Source: Miltoncostaea sp963770865
GTDB taxonomy: Bacteria; Actinomycetota; Thermoleophilia; Miltoncostaeales; Miltoncostaeaceae
Length of the DNA stretch: 64,000 nt
NCBI GenBank assembly: GCA_963770865.1
Contig: CAVYRD010000009.1
Location: 1 to 64,000 of the forward strand
Reading direction: 5' to 3'
The stretch's first letter is position 1. Each line of letters starts with the position of its first letter. Under the pieces are notes generated by a model. It did no database searches. It was given only the letters and a program-made list of their open reading frames with translations, and was not told the origin of the DNA. Below, piece by piece: positions 36,248 to 46,805 of the stretch. A program made the translations under genes and the position numbers.

Positions 36248-36295
36248 TGCTGGCGCTGGTGCATCCCGATCACGCCCCGATCCCACGGTGCGAGC
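36248..36295. repeat. dispersed repeat, copy 2
   Basis: This is the partner of 27343-27391. It lies just upstream of the DUF2249-like gene and about 70 bases from another duplicated block (36364-36401). Confidence 0.7.
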
Positions 36296-36363
36296 CGCCC
36301 GCACGGACTGGCCGTCCGGCGGGGCTCACGCTCGATTACCAGCGTGACCCCCTCTCGCCTGGG

Positions 36364-36401
36364 GGTCAAGGACCCGTCGCCCGACGGCCCGGCCGCGATC
36401 A
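36364..36401. repeat. duplicated block, also at 39167-39203
   Basis: GGTCAAGGACCCGTCGCCC is shared exactly, followed by ACGGCCCGGCC in both copies. With the gene-body similarity of 35613-35771 to 38949-39088, it shows that a whole segment was duplicated and one copy then decayed. Confidence 0.75.
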
Positions 36402-36815
36402 AGCCTCCGCACCGTGAGCCGACCCGTGAGGTGAGGTCTCGGGCCGTCGCATCAACCAGCGGCGCAGCTCATCGACGCCCCACACGATGACGGGGAAGGG
36501 AACAGCGATCAGGAGCATGTCCGGCGTGAGGGCCGCGGTCCCCAGGAGGGACTGGAACGGGGCGCGTAGATGAAGATCGCCGCGAGGACCAGCTCAGAAT
36601 GGCGATCCCCCACAGCAGCGGGCGGTTGCTGAAGACGCGCAGCGCGGCGCGCTCGGTGCGGGCGGCGAAGGCGGTGCCGATCTGGCCGGCGACCATGCCG
36701 AAGAAGGTCATCGTGGTCGCCTGCTGGTAGGTGTGGTGCAGCGGGCTCCCCTCACCGGTGGGGTCGCCCGGGTGCCATCCCCCCATCAGCACGTGCGCCC
36801 ATGGCTTCCATTCGA
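36399..36815 (-). pseudogene. C-terminal remnant of a cation-transporting P-type ATPase
   Basis: 'HHTYQQATTMTFFGMVAGQI' and 'AARTERAALRVFSNRPLLWG' match the last membrane helices of P-type ATPases (calcium/magnesium-type). Homology continues in other frames as 'ELVLAAIFIYAP' and 'FQSLLGTAALTPDMLLIAVP', ending 'WGVDELRRWLMRR'. Two frame changes and the absence of the ~800-residue N-terminal body mark it as a relic. Confidence 0.78.
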
Positions 36816-36874
36816 TCCGAACATGCCCAGTCGGCACGGCCATAGGGCGTCCACGAACCCGGCTCACATCCTTC

Positions 36875-38023
36875 TCAGCCGGTCCTCCGGGGTTGGCCGG
36901 GGCCGGGAAGCAGGCCCTCGGCGCGGAGTCGCCGGTCGATGTCCGTGACCGAGATCACACCGGCCGGGCGACCGGTCGCGTTGACGACGACGGCCCGGCC
37001 CAGGCGCCGGAAGGCCGGATCGGCGATGAGGGCGGATGCGCTGCGGGAGGGCTCGATCAGCAGCTCAGGATCGCGATGCGCCATCTCGCCGAGCACGGTG
37101 ACGGCACGCTGCGGCCTCGGCAGGGCGCGCACGTCGCGCTGGGTGACGATGCCGATCGCCCGCCCCTCGCCGTCAGTGACGGGGAACGCGCCGAAGAGGT
37201 GGCGCGCGAAGCCCGCCGAGATCGCCTCGTCCACCGTGAGGGTCGCGGGCAGGCTCACCGCGGGCGCGCTCATCAGGTCGGCCGCGGTCAGCGTGCCGAG
37301 GGCATGGGCGAGCCGAGACGCCTGGGCCTCGGCGGCGCCGGCCACGATCAGGAACCATCCGATCAGCGCGAACCAGAGGCCGCCGACCACACCCGACACG
37401 AAGGCCAGCGCACCGAGGCTCACGAGCCCCCAGCCGAACGCGCGGCCGATGCTCGCGGCGGTCGCGGTCGCGCGATCACGGTCGCCGTGGTGTCGCCACA
37501 TCAGGGAGCGGGCGATCCGGCCCCCGTCGAGCGGGAAGGCGGGAAGCAGGTTGAAGCCGAGGATGAGGACGTTGACGTAGAGCTCGTAGTCGAGGAGGGC
37601 GAGCCCCCACGCGGACAGCCGCCCTCCGACCGTCCCCCGGATGATCCCCAGCAGACCCGCGATCGCAGCGGTCACCGCGGGGCCCGCAGCCGCGAATCGC
37701 AGCTCGTCTCCCGGCTCCTTCGCCTCTCCCTCCAGACGCGCCACGCCACCCAGCAGCCAGAGGTCGATCTCCTCGACCTTGATGCCGTGCCTGCGCGCGA
37801 CGACGGCGTGCGCGAGCTCGTGCAGGAGAATGCCGGCGAAGAGGCCAAGGGCCCCCAGGAGGCCGAGGGCGTAGGCGGCCGTCTCACTCAACGCCGGATC
37901 CGCGTCGGGGAAGTAGGCGCTGCCCAGCGTCCAGGTGATCAGTCCAACGACGACCAGCCACAGCGGATGGATGCCGATGGGGACGCCCAGGAGGCGGCCG
38001 ACCCGGACGGTGGAACGGTCCAT
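36875..38023 (-). CDS. M50 site-2-protease-like membrane metalloprotease with CBS domains
   Basis: The protein has 382 residues. The zinc motif HELAH is at residues 68-72 inside a membrane helix, and the third ligand is in 'NLLPAFPLDGGRIARS'. Six or so hydrophobic segments lie in residues 1-240. Two CBS modules follow ('DLMSAPAVSLPATLTVDEAI', 'GIVTQRDVRALPRP', 'GVISVTDIDRRLRAEG'), which usually bind adenine nucleotides. It cleaves substrates within the membrane, with the CBS pair probably sensing energy state. No anti-sigma substrate gene is adjacent. Confidence 0.9.
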   Translation of the reverse strand: MDRSTVRVGRLLGVPIGIHPLWLVVVGLITWTLGSAYFPDADPALSETAAYALGLLGALGLFAGILLHELAHAVVARRHGIKVEEIDLWLLGGVARLEGEAKEPGDELRFAAAGPAVTAAIAGLLGIIRGTVGGRLSAWGLALLDYELYVNVLILGFNLLPAFPLDGGRIARSLMWRHHGDRDRATATAASIGRAFGWGLVSLGALAFVSGVVGGLWFALIGWFLIVAGAAEAQASRLAHALGTLTAADLMSAPAVSLPATLTVDEAISAGFARHLFGAFPVTDGEGRAIGIVTQRDVRALPRPQRAVTVLGEMAHRDPELLIEPSRSASALIADPAFRRLGRAVVVNATGRPAGVISVTDIDRRLRAEGLLPGPGQPRRTG

Positions 38024-38029
38024 GATGCC

Positions 38030-38377
38030 CTAGGCCCGGGCCGCGCGGCGGCGCGCGATCGGCATCGGGCCGCGGGGCGGGCGACCCCATCCTGGGGGAT
38101 TACGCCGCATCGCCGAGAGCACCTGAGCGCGTCGGGCGCGACGCGCTGGCGGGCAGCCAGAGCACGCCGTCGATGAGCGCTCTGCCGGCCGGTGCCAGGC
38201 GAGTGCGACCAGACCGATGACGGCCACCGTCCACAGCGCCGTGAACCCGAGGCCCGCCCAGCCCCCCGCGACGGGCATGGTCTCCGCGGCGATGAGGAAC
38301 CACGCCGCGAGGGCGAACCCGCACGCGATGAGCAGCCCCAGCAGACGAAGCGCTCTCGGCGGGTCAGGACGGCTCAC
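38030..38377 (-). CDS. small membrane protein, C-terminal frame uncertain
   Basis: From GTG 38377 the frame encodes two membrane helices ('LRLLGLLIACGFALAAWFLI' and 'GFTALWTVAVIGLVALAWHR'). After 'HRPAE' this frame becomes Arg/Pro-rich, while another gives a more protein-like 'RALIDGVLWLPASASRP' ending at 38100. A one-base frame change near 38,180 is likely. The function is unknown. It sits just upstream of the M50 protease on the same strand. Confidence 0.55.
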   Translation of the reverse strand: MSRPDPPRALRLLGLLIACGFALAAWFLIAAETMPVAGGWAGLGFTALWTVAVIGLVALAWHRPAERSSTACSGCPPARRARRAQVLSAMRRNPPGWGRPPRGPMPIARRRAARA

Positions 38378-38606
38378 GGTCCCCCGAGGACAGCAGGGCA
38401 CCCAGCGGCGCGCGACCGCGGGCACACCGATCCGCCGTCCGGGAAACCCGTGGATCGGGCCGCGTCGTCGGGGTCCGTGGTCCTCGGGAGCACTGGCTAC
38501 CCTGCCCCGGCCAAGATCGCGAATGGCGTAGGGGGTTTCCCGGAGTCGCGTGCCGCGGCGATGGAGGATGCTCCACCTGGATACCCGAAGGGTCAAGGAG
38601 GCGGCG

Positions 38607-38951
38607 ATGAGCACCCGAGCTTTCAACCAACCTGATGACGCGGACGCGGAGATCCACCCCGAGGAGCTGGTCGATGAGGCCCGCGAGCTCGACGACGACG
38701 CGTTCCGGACCGTGGACGGCGCCCAGTCGGACGAGCCCCTCGACCCGTCCATGGCGGCCGTGATCGAGGCCGGAGGGGGCGTTGCCGAGGGCTTCGAGCA
38801 GGCGGAGGCGCAGCTCGTGGACAACGCCTCCGAGGGCCCGTTCGACGGCACCGAGCGAATCCTGGCCGACGCCTTCGAGTCGGAGGCCGAGAAGGACCAG
38901 GCGGTCTACGGAGAACCCGACGAGGAGCACTCGAGCGAGGGCGGGGTCTGA
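38607..38951 (+). CDS. small acidic protein, paralogue 1
   Basis: The protein has 114 residues; the ATG follows AAGGAGG. It is rich in Asp and Glu. 'MAAVIEAGGGVAEGFEQAEA' and 'QAVYGEPDEEHSSEGG' recur almost unchanged in the protein at 45938-46240 ('MAPVIEAGGGVAEGFELSEA', 'RAVYGEADHEHSSEAG'). The pair defines a small family I do not recognise. No membrane helix or signal peptide is seen, so it is probably cytosolic. Confidence 0.8.
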   Translation: MSTRAFNQPDDADAEIHPEELVDEARELDDDAFRTVDGAQSDEPLDPSMAAVIEAGGGVAEGFEQAEAQLVDNASEGPFDGTERILADAFESEAEKDQAVYGEPDEEHSSEGGV

Positions 38952-39150
38952 GTCGGGCCACGGCGGTCAACGGCACGACAAAGGGAAGGCGAACATCCAG
39001 AGGGGCTCCTCTGTCAACGGCCTGCTCGCCTGGCGGCGGCTCCGGGGGTGCCCGCCAGATGAAGGCCTCTCAGTCGTCTGGCGCGATCGATCGACAGCGC
39101 CCCAGCCGCATTCAGCACGACCACCTCGCGCGGCCTGCTCCGCAGCGGGG
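38949..39150 (-). pseudogene. decayed copy of the DUF2249-like gene
   Basis: Bases 38949-39088 match 35613-35771, and 39087-39150 match the gene start region 35916-35980. About 150 bases in between are deleted, and the 3' end stops exactly at the stop codon of the acidic-protein gene. The start codon region reads GTGGTCGTGCTG where the intact copy has ATGGTCGTGCTG. Frames are broken, so no product is expected. Confidence 0.75.
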
Positions 39151-39166
39151 CCCCCTCCCGCGTGCC

Positions 39167-39203
39167 GGTCAAGGACCCGTCGCCCACGGCCCGGCCATGA
39201 TCA
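39167..39203. repeat. duplicated block, partner of 36364-36401
   Basis: This is the upstream part of the duplicated segment. It keeps GGTCAAGGACCCGTCGCCC and differs by small indels afterwards. Confidence 0.72.
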
Positions 39204-39226
39204 GGCCCGTTTCGCCCGCTCGGGTC

Positions 39227-40084
39227 TCACGCCTGGTCGCGCTTCGTGCGCAGGGTGCCCAGCCGCCCCTGCGCCGCCGCGCTACCGGCGCGCCCTCCGC
39301 CGGGGCCGCGCAGCACCCAGGCGAACCCGACCGCGATGAGCGCTCCGGCGATCGGCCCGACCACGTAGACCCAGTAGTGGGAGAAGTCGGCGATCGCCAG
39401 GTCGGGGCCGAAGGAGCGCGCCGGGTTCATCGAGGCGCCGCTCACCGGGCTCGACCAGAGGCCCGCCAGGATGATGTACGCGCCGACCCCGAGGGCGCCG
39501 AACAGCCCGACGTTCTGGGCGCCCGAGGCGGTGCCGAGGATGACGCTGACAAGGCCCACGGTGAGAGCGAGCTCCATGAACATGGCCTCGAGGTCGGTGA
39601 TCCCGGTCCCGGGCTCGGTCGCCCCGAGCTGGCCGAGCTTTCCGAGGATCGCCCAGAGCACGAGGCAGGCGAGGGTGGCGCCGACCAGCTGGACGATGAT
39701 GTAGCCGGGCACACGGCGCCAGGGGAAGTCGCCGCGGGCCGCGAAGGCGATGCTGACGGCCGGGTTCAGGTGCGCGCCCGAGACCGCGCCCATGAGCAGG
39801 ATGATCGCCATCACCATGAGGCCCGGCGCCGTGACCGCGGCGGTGCGGCTGATCGCCCCGCCCGACTGGGCGTTCACCACCGCGCCGCCGGCGCCGACCA
39901 GCACGAGGAAGAAGGTGCCGAGCAGCTCCGAGAAGAGGCGACGCCACTCGTGGGCGGGGTCGTCGAAGTTCCACGGTCGGTGCACGGCGCGCGGGGGCTC
40001 GAGCGCGAGGAGAGCGCGGAGGCGGGCGTGCTCCTCCTCGGTGATCTCCGGAGAGCCCCCCTGGTCCGGCGCGGATTCGTTCAT
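39227..40084 (-). CDS. aquaporin/glycerol facilitator (MIP family)
   Basis: The protein has 285 residues. Both pore half-helix motifs are present: 'SGAHLNPAVSIAF' and 'SGASMNPARSFGPD'. Six membrane helices can be drawn, with 'LFSELLGTFFLVLVGAGGAV' first and 'YWVYVVGPIAGALIAVGFAW' last. A ~45-residue hydrophilic N-terminal extension ('EITEEEHARLRALLALEPPR') is longer than usual. The channel conducts water or small neutral solutes. Residues near the second NPA (ARSFGPD) lean towards the water-channel type. Confidence 0.92.
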   Translation of the reverse strand: MNESAPDQGGSPEITEEEHARLRALLALEPPRAVHRPWNFDDPAHEWRRLFSELLGTFFLVLVGAGGAVVNAQSGGAISRTAAVTAPGLMVMAIILLMGAVSGAHLNPAVSIAFAARGDFPWRRVPGYIIVQLVGATLACLVLWAILGKLGQLGATEPGTGITDLEAMFMELALTVGLVSVILGTASGAQNVGLFGALGVGAYIILAGLWSSPVSGASMNPARSFGPDLAIADFSHYWVYVVGPIAGALIAVGFAWVLRGPGGGRAGSAAAQGRLGTLRTKRDQA

Positions 40085-40290
40085 CTCTCGCCTCGACTGG
40101 TCGCCGGTCTTTGTCTTTCCTCAGGATGTCGCCACGCCAGGGGTCCGCCATCATCCCGTTCGAATGAGATGTGGCCGTCATGGGCCCGGCGGGCCACCGG
40201 ACGCGGCGCGACCGCCGGTGGGGTGCTCGAAGACGCCCTGGCGCTCTGGACGGCGCCCACCCTCCTCCTGACCGGGCACGCGGACCCCGC

Positions 40291-40533
40291 TCAGCCGGCC
40301 CGCGCGAGGTAGCGGGCGCCGGCGTCGAGGCTCGACAGGAGCGGGTAGTCGCGCTCCGGTATGTCGATACCCGTCAGCTCGTTGACGCGGAGCACGAGGC
40401 TCAGGAAGTCCATCGAGTCCAGGTCGATCTGGTCCTGCAGCGGGACGGCCGGATCGAGCGAAGCCCCGTTGACCTCCGGCGCGATCTCGGCGAGGGCGGT
40501 CAGGATCGCCTCCCGTGCCTGGTCCTCGGTCAC
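40291..40533 (-). CDS. acyl carrier protein
   Basis: The protein has 80 residues from GTG 40533, which overlaps the E2 stop (GTGA). The phosphopantetheine attachment Ser40 is in 'IDLDSMDFLSLVLRVNEL', and the acidic helix pattern is typical of ACPs. It is the last gene of the acs-E1-E2 operon, an unusual position. It may accept an acyl group made by the complex, or serve a dedicated lipid or secondary pathway. No ketosynthase or transferase gene is adjacent. Confidence 0.85.
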   Translation of the reverse strand: MTEDQAREAILTALAEIAPEVNGASLDPAVPLQDQIDLDSMDFLSLVLRVNELTGIDIPERDYPLLSSLDAGARYLARAG

Positions 40534-41609
40534 AGCGCCTCCGGATCTGCGAGAAGGCGCTCCAGGCGGAGCAGGAAGCGGCCGCCCCGTCGCCCGTCGC
40601 TGACGCGGTGGTCGCCCGCGAGGGTCAGCGCGAGCACCGGGCGCACCTCGACCCGCCCGTCCACCGCCCACGGACGCGGCAGCACGCTGCCCGCGCCCAC
40701 GAGCGCGACCTGCGGGGTGTGGATCACCCCGTGGACGAGCTCGACGCTCCGGTCACCCAGGCTGCTCAGGGTGATGGTCGCGTCGCCGACCTCGGACGAG
40801 CGCATGACGCCCGCCCGGACGCGCTCCACGAGATCGCGCACCTCGCGCATCAGCTCCTCGACGGGCGTGCGGTCCACGTCGTGGACGGCCGGCGCGACGA
40901 CGCCCCCCGACCGCAGGGAGATGGCCAGGCCCACGTGGACCGCGTCGGAGGGCACGTGGCGCCCGTCCTCCCAGTGCCCGTTCAGCTCGGGGAACTCGCG
41001 CACCGCGAGCGCGAGCGCGCGCAGCAGGTATGGGGTGAGCACCAGGCGGGCCGCAGGCGGCCGGCCCTCGTTCATCCGGGCGATCCAGTCCGTGATCGGG
41101 CCGGCGTCGATCCGGTGCTCCAGGTAGTAGTGGGGGATCTCGCGTTTGGAGCGCGCCATCAGGACGCCGGTGGCGCGCCGCAGCGCGTCGGCCCGGTCCG
41201 GGGCGGGGGAGACCGGCGCCGGCGCCCGCTCGACGTCGGCCTGGGTGACCGCGCCCCCGGGGCCGGTCCCCGCGAGCCCCTCCAGGGGGACGCCCCGCTC
41301 CGCCGCCGCCCGCCGCGCTCCGGGGGAGGCGCGCACCGGGCGCGGCGCGTCGGCGGCGGTCGCCGGCTCCGCCGCAGCGGCGGCGAGGCGGGCGAGCGGC
41401 CGGCCGACGGCGACGCGTGCGCCCTCCTGCTCGATCAGTTCCTCGACGACCCCCTCGGCATAGGCCTCGATCTCGATCGCGCCCTTGTCCGTCTCGACGA
41501 CCGCGACCACGTCCCCGCGCGCCACGACGTCGCCCGGCGCGACCCGCCATTCGACGATGACGCCGTCCTCCATGTCGGCGCCGAGCGCCGGCATCAGGAT
41601 CTCAGCCAT
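40530..41609 (-). CDS. 2-oxoacid dehydrogenase E2 (dihydrolipoamide acyltransferase)
   Basis: The protein has 359 residues. It has one N-terminal lipoyl domain with lipoyl Lys42 in 'VVETDKGAIEIEAYA'. A peripheral-subunit-binding domain follows ('RASPGARRAAAERGVPLEGL', 'GTGPGGAVTQADVE'), then a catalytic acyltransferase core ending 'LTLAGDHRVSDGRRGGRFL' with the catalytic His. It passes the acyl group from E1 to CoA. The ATG overlaps the E1-beta stop by 8 bases. Confidence 0.9.
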   Translation of the reverse strand: MAEILMPALGADMEDGVIVEWRVAPGDVVARGDVVAVVETDKGAIEIEAYAEGVVEELIEQEGARVAVGRPLARLAAAAAEPATAADAPRPVRASPGARRAAAERGVPLEGLAGTGPGGAVTQADVERAPAPVSPAPDRADALRRATGVLMARSKREIPHYYLEHRIDAGPITDWIARMNEGRPPAARLVLTPYLLRALALAVREFPELNGHWEDGRHVPSDAVHVGLAISLRSGGVVAPAVHDVDRTPVEELMREVRDLVERVRAGVMRSSEVGDATITLSSLGDRSVELVHGVIHTPQVALVGAGSVLPRPWAVDGRVEVRPVLALTLAGDHRVSDGRRGGRFLLRLERLLADPEAL

Positions 41610-42603
41610 CCGCGCCCACCAGGCGCCGCACCGCCGCGGCGACGTCCTCGACCTGCGGGATCGCCGCGCGCTCCAGCGCCGCCGCGTAGGGCATCGGCAC
41701 CTCGGCACCGCAGACGCGGGCGGCCGGGGCGTCGAGGTCGTAGAAGGCCTCCTCGGCGATCCGCGCGGCGATCTCGGCCGACAGGCCGACGCTCCTCCAG
41801 CCCTCGTCCACGATCACGGCCCGGCGGGTCCGGCGCACCGCGTCGATCACGGTGGCCGTGTCCAGCGGCCGCAGCACCCGCAGGTCGATCACCTCGGCCT
41901 CGACGCCCTCGGGCGCCAGCCGCTCCGCGGCCTCCAGGGCCGTGGCCAGGGAGCCCCCGTGGGCGATCACGGTCACGTCCGTGCCCGGGCGCCTCACCGC
42001 CGCGCGGTCGATGTCGACCGGCGCCGGCGCGGCCGGGAGGACGCCACGCACGTTGTAGAGCCCGGCGTGCTCCACGATGACCACCGGGTCGGGGTCGCAG
42101 AGGGCGGGCCAGAGCATCCCGCGGGCGTCCTCCAGCGTGGCGGGCGCGAGCACCCGCAGCCCGGGGACGTGCGCGTACCAGGCCTCCAGGCTGTGCGAGT
42201 GCTGGGCGGCGACCTGCCGGCCGCCGCCGGTCGCCATCCGGATCACGATCGGCACGCCGAGCGCACCCCCCGACATGTGCCGCATGACGGCCGCGGTGTT
42301 CACGATCTGGTCCAGCGCGAGCAGGCTGAAGTTGATGGTCATGACCTCGACGATCGGGCGCATGCCGGCCAGGGCGGCACCGATGCCGGCGCCGACGAAG
42401 GTGAGCTCCGAGAGCGGCGCGTCGCGGACCCGCTCCTCTCCGAACGCCTCCTGGAGGCCCATGGAGACGGCGTACGCGCCGCCGTAGCGTCCGACGTCCT
42501 CGCCCATCAGGAAGACGCGCTCGTCCCGCGCGAGCGCCTCCCGGTGGGCCTCCCTGAGCGCCTCGCGGTAGCTCGTCCGGACGTCCGCCGCGACGGCACT
42601 CAC
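41602..42603 (-). CDS. 2-oxoacid dehydrogenase E1 component, beta subunit
   Basis: The protein has 333 residues from a GTG that overlaps the E1-alpha stop (GTGA). Transketolase-type pyrimidine domain blocks are clear ('RVFLMGEDVGRYGGAYAVSM', 'PIVEVMTINFSLLALDQIVN', 'AAQHSHSLEAWYAHVPGLRV'). The C-terminal transketolase domain holds 'EAEVIDLRVLRPLDTATVI' and 'IVDEGWRSVGLSAEI'. It pairs with the alpha subunit in decarboxylating pyruvate, a branched-chain 2-oxoacid or acetoin. Confidence 0.9.
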   Translation of the reverse strand: MSAVAADVRTSYREALREAHREALARDERVFLMGEDVGRYGGAYAVSMGLQEAFGEERVRDAPLSELTFVGAGIGAALAGMRPIVEVMTINFSLLALDQIVNTAAVMRHMSGGALGVPIVIRMATGGGRQVAAQHSHSLEAWYAHVPGLRVLAPATLEDARGMLWPALCDPDPVVIVEHAGLYNVRGVLPAAPAPVDIDRAAVRRPGTDVTVIAHGGSLATALEAAERLAPEGVEAEVIDLRVLRPLDTATVIDAVRRTRRAVIVDEGWRSVGLSAEIAARIAEEAFYDLDAPAARVCGAEVPMPYAAALERAAIPQVEDVAAAVRRLVGADG

Positions 42604-43561
42604 CGGGCCTCCTCGGCGTACACATGGCGGCCGAGCGACTCCACGGGCTCGGGGGTGCCGGCCGAGGCCGTCGCGACCGCCTCCTCGATCCGGCCCGCGA
42701 CCTCGGCCTCCATGGACGCGGCGAGCGCGTCGTCGAGCGCGCCGGCGGCGCGAAGCCGGTCGCCGTGCACCACCAGCGGATCGCGCGCCCGCCAGCCCTC
42801 GACCTCCTCCTTGGAGCGGTAGAGCTCGGGGTCGTACATGGAGTGCGCGCGGAAGCGGTAGGTGGTCAGCTCGAGGAAGGCCGGCCCGCCGTCGTCGCGC
42901 ACCCGCGCCGCGGCCTCGGCCGTCGCCCGCTCGACGGCGAGGACGTCCATGCCGTCCACGGTCTCGGCGGGCATGCCGTATCCCGCCGCGGTGCGCGCCA
43001 CACGCGGCTCGGCAAGCGCACGAGCGGTCGCGGTCCCCATGGCGTAGCCGTTGTTCTCGCACAGGAAGAGCACCGGCAGGCGCCACAGGGCCGCGAGGTT
43101 CAGCGACTCGTGGAAGGCGCCCTCGGCGACGGCGCCGTCGCCGAAGAAGCAGGCCGTGACCCGCCCGAGGCCGCGCATCCTGTCGGCGAGGGCCATCCCC
43201 ACGGCGGTCGGCAGGCCGGCCGCCACGATCGCGTTGCCGCCGTAGAAGCGCCGTCCGGGGTCGAAGAGGTGCATCGAGCCGCCGCGCCCCCCTGAGCAGC
43301 CCTCCGCCATCCCCAGCATCTCGGCCAGGATCGACGCGGCCGGGACACCGCGGGCGAGGGCGTGACCGTGCTCGCGGTAGGTGGCGACGACCGCGTCGTC
43401 GGGGCCGAGGGCCTGCATCGCGCCGACCGCGATGGCCTCCTCCCCGATGTAGAGGTGCAGGAAGCCGCGGATCGCGCCGGCGGCGTACAGCTCGGCGCAG
43501 CGCTCCTCGAAGCGCCGGATGAGGAGCATCGTGCGGAGCAGGTCGATGTCGTGCGCGTGGC

Positions 43562-43565
<4 letters not shown>
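42600..43565 (-). CDS. 2-oxoacid dehydrogenase E1 component, alpha subunit
   Basis: The protein has 321 residues. The thiamine diphosphate motif GDGAVAEGAFHESLN...NN spans from 'FFGDGAVAEGAF' to 'LFLCENNGYAMGT'. 'RFRAHSMYDPELYRSKEEVE' is the phosphorylation-loop/His region. Sequence patterns resemble PDH and acetoin dehydrogenase alpha subunits. The companion acetyl-CoA synthetase favours pyruvate or acetoin over branched-chain substrates. The E3 (dihydrolipoamide dehydrogenase) gene is not in the operon and must be elsewhere. Confidence 0.9.
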
Positions 43566-45356
<1,791 letters not shown>

Positions 45357-45544
45357 CCGGTCCTCCCCCAGACGGCTGGACCCGCCGAGGCTCCCCCGTC
45401 GTCGTCGGCGCGCCATCCGTGGACGCCCTTGTCATCGCTTCGGCTCGGCCGCAGACGGAGCCGGCCCGCCTGGCGCTCAGCGCGTGATGCCGAAGCGGAA
45501 GCAGGCGAGCGGGCCGACGAAGTTCACGAACGGCGCGAGTGCCC

Positions 45545-45905
45545 ACAAGCGCTGCCGCGTGCACTTCATGCGCACCGTCCTCGCCCGGGTGCCCAAAGGC
45601 TCGGTCGAGATGGTGGCGGCCGCCGTCCGCACGATCTTCGCCCAGCCCGACGCCGGCCGTTCACGAGCAGCTTCAGAGCATCGCCAAGAGGCTCGGGCGC
45701 CAGTTCCCGGCCGTCGAGCAGATGCTCACCGAGGCGGCGCCCGACATCACGGCGTTCGCCGCGTTCCCCCAGAGCCACTGGCGGCGGGTATGGTCGACGA
45801 ACCCGCTGGAGAGGGCGAACGGCGAGATCAAGCGCCGCGCCGACGTGGCCGGGATCCTCCCCGACGCTTCGCCGCCGAGGACGGGCGCGTCCATCGTCGG
45901 CGACG
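45545..45905 (+). mobile_element. IS256-family transposase remnant
   Basis: 'KRCRVHFMRTVLARVPKGSV' and 'MVAAAVRTIFAQPDA', then in another frame 'FPAVEQMLTEAAPDITAFAA', 'WRRVWSTNPLERANGEIKRR' and 'ADVAGILPD', are the C-terminal third of an IS256 (Mutator-type) transposase. The catalytic Glu of the DDE triad lies in the last segment. The N-terminal two thirds are absent, there is a frame change near 45,657, and no inverted repeats are seen. The element is inactive. Confidence 0.82.
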
Positions 45906-45937
45906 GCAAGGACAGCCCGAATCCGCCACGCCCTTCC

Positions 45938-46240
45938 TCAGTCCTCGCCGGCTTCGGACGAGTGCTCGTGGTCGGCCTCGCCGTAGACGGCCCGGTCCGG
46001 CTCCGCTTCGACGCCGGGCGCGTCGTCCAGCACGTGGTCGGTGGCGTCCAACGGCGCGTCGGTCGCGTTCTCGATCAACTGCGCCTCTGACAGTTCGAAT
46101 CCCTCGGCGACGCCCCCGCCCGCCTCGATGACGGGAGCCATCTCGGGGGGGACGATCTCGTCCGAATCGGCGTCGCGGATCAGGTCGGCCATCAACTTGT
46201 CGATCTGGTCCTGTTCGTCACCAGGCCGTCGGGTGCCCAT
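45938..46240 (-). CDS. small acidic protein, paralogue 2
   Basis: The protein has 100 residues; the ATG follows AAGGAG. Like its paralogue at 38607-38951 it is Asp/Glu-rich and shares 'VIEAGGGVAEGFE', then 'EAQL' followed by 'ENAT', and 'AVYGEADHEHSSE'. The N-terminal ~35 residues ('MGTRRPGDEQDQIDKLMADL') differ. It lies between an IS256 remnant and an IS481 remnant, which suggests that it travelled with, or was hit by, mobile DNA. The function is unknown. Confidence 0.8.
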   Translation of the reverse strand: MGTRRPGDEQDQIDKLMADLIRDADSDEIVPPEMAPVIEAGGGVAEGFELSEAQLIENATDAPLDATDHVLDDAPGVEAEPDRAVYGEADHEHSSEAGED

Positions 46241-46489
46241 GGCCGTCTTCTCCTTCGAGGGTGTCGGCTCGCATTATCCCCCTTACGAAGGGTCTCCACG
46301 TAGTGCGCGAGACGACCCGCACAGGTCCGCGGTCGCGGCTCCTGCGGAGACTCACGGGCCCCACCGACCGACCCCGGCGGCGGCGAGGAGGAAGCGCCGG
46401 CCTCCCGGCATGAAGTCACGTCCACGGTTGCGTCGATCGACGTCGATCGTTCCCCGCGTCCCTCCATTTCACGCCCTGGCCCTCCCGGG

Positions 46490-46647
46490 CCGACGCCTTG
46501 CAGGACGTTCGTGCCTGGAGCGGCTGGCGGTCGCCGGCGAGACGCCCACGCGCTCGGCCGCCTGGCGCTGGCTGAGGCCGTCCTGACCAAGATGTCGAGT
46601 CGGCGGCGCCCGCCGAGACCGAGCGCCGCGTTACGGTGGAGCCGCAT
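46490..46647 (-). mobile_element. IS481-family transposase N-terminal remnant
   Basis: 'MRLHRNAALGLGGRRRLDIL', then in another frame 'DGLSQRQAAERVGVSPATAS', match the N-terminal helix-turn-helix of IS481-type transposases. There is a frame change near 46,590, and the DDE core is missing. No terminal repeats are visible. It is a relic. Confidence 0.68.
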
Positions 46648-46805
46648 CCGGGCCTCCTCGGGGGGTGTCTGTAGGTGTGGAGACCCACAGCTTCTCCCGG
46701 AAGCCTCTCGGGACCCGCAGCCGCCGATATCTGGCGAGCGGCAGTGGACGGCGCCGCGCAGTGCCTCGTACGCTCGCCTCACTGCATCAGCGAAAGGGGA
46801 CGGCG

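Noticed and set aside
45545..46647. A complete composite transposon around the acidic gene
   Set aside because: The two IS fragments belong to different families, are both truncated and frameshifted, and no terminal inverted repeats or target duplications were seen.
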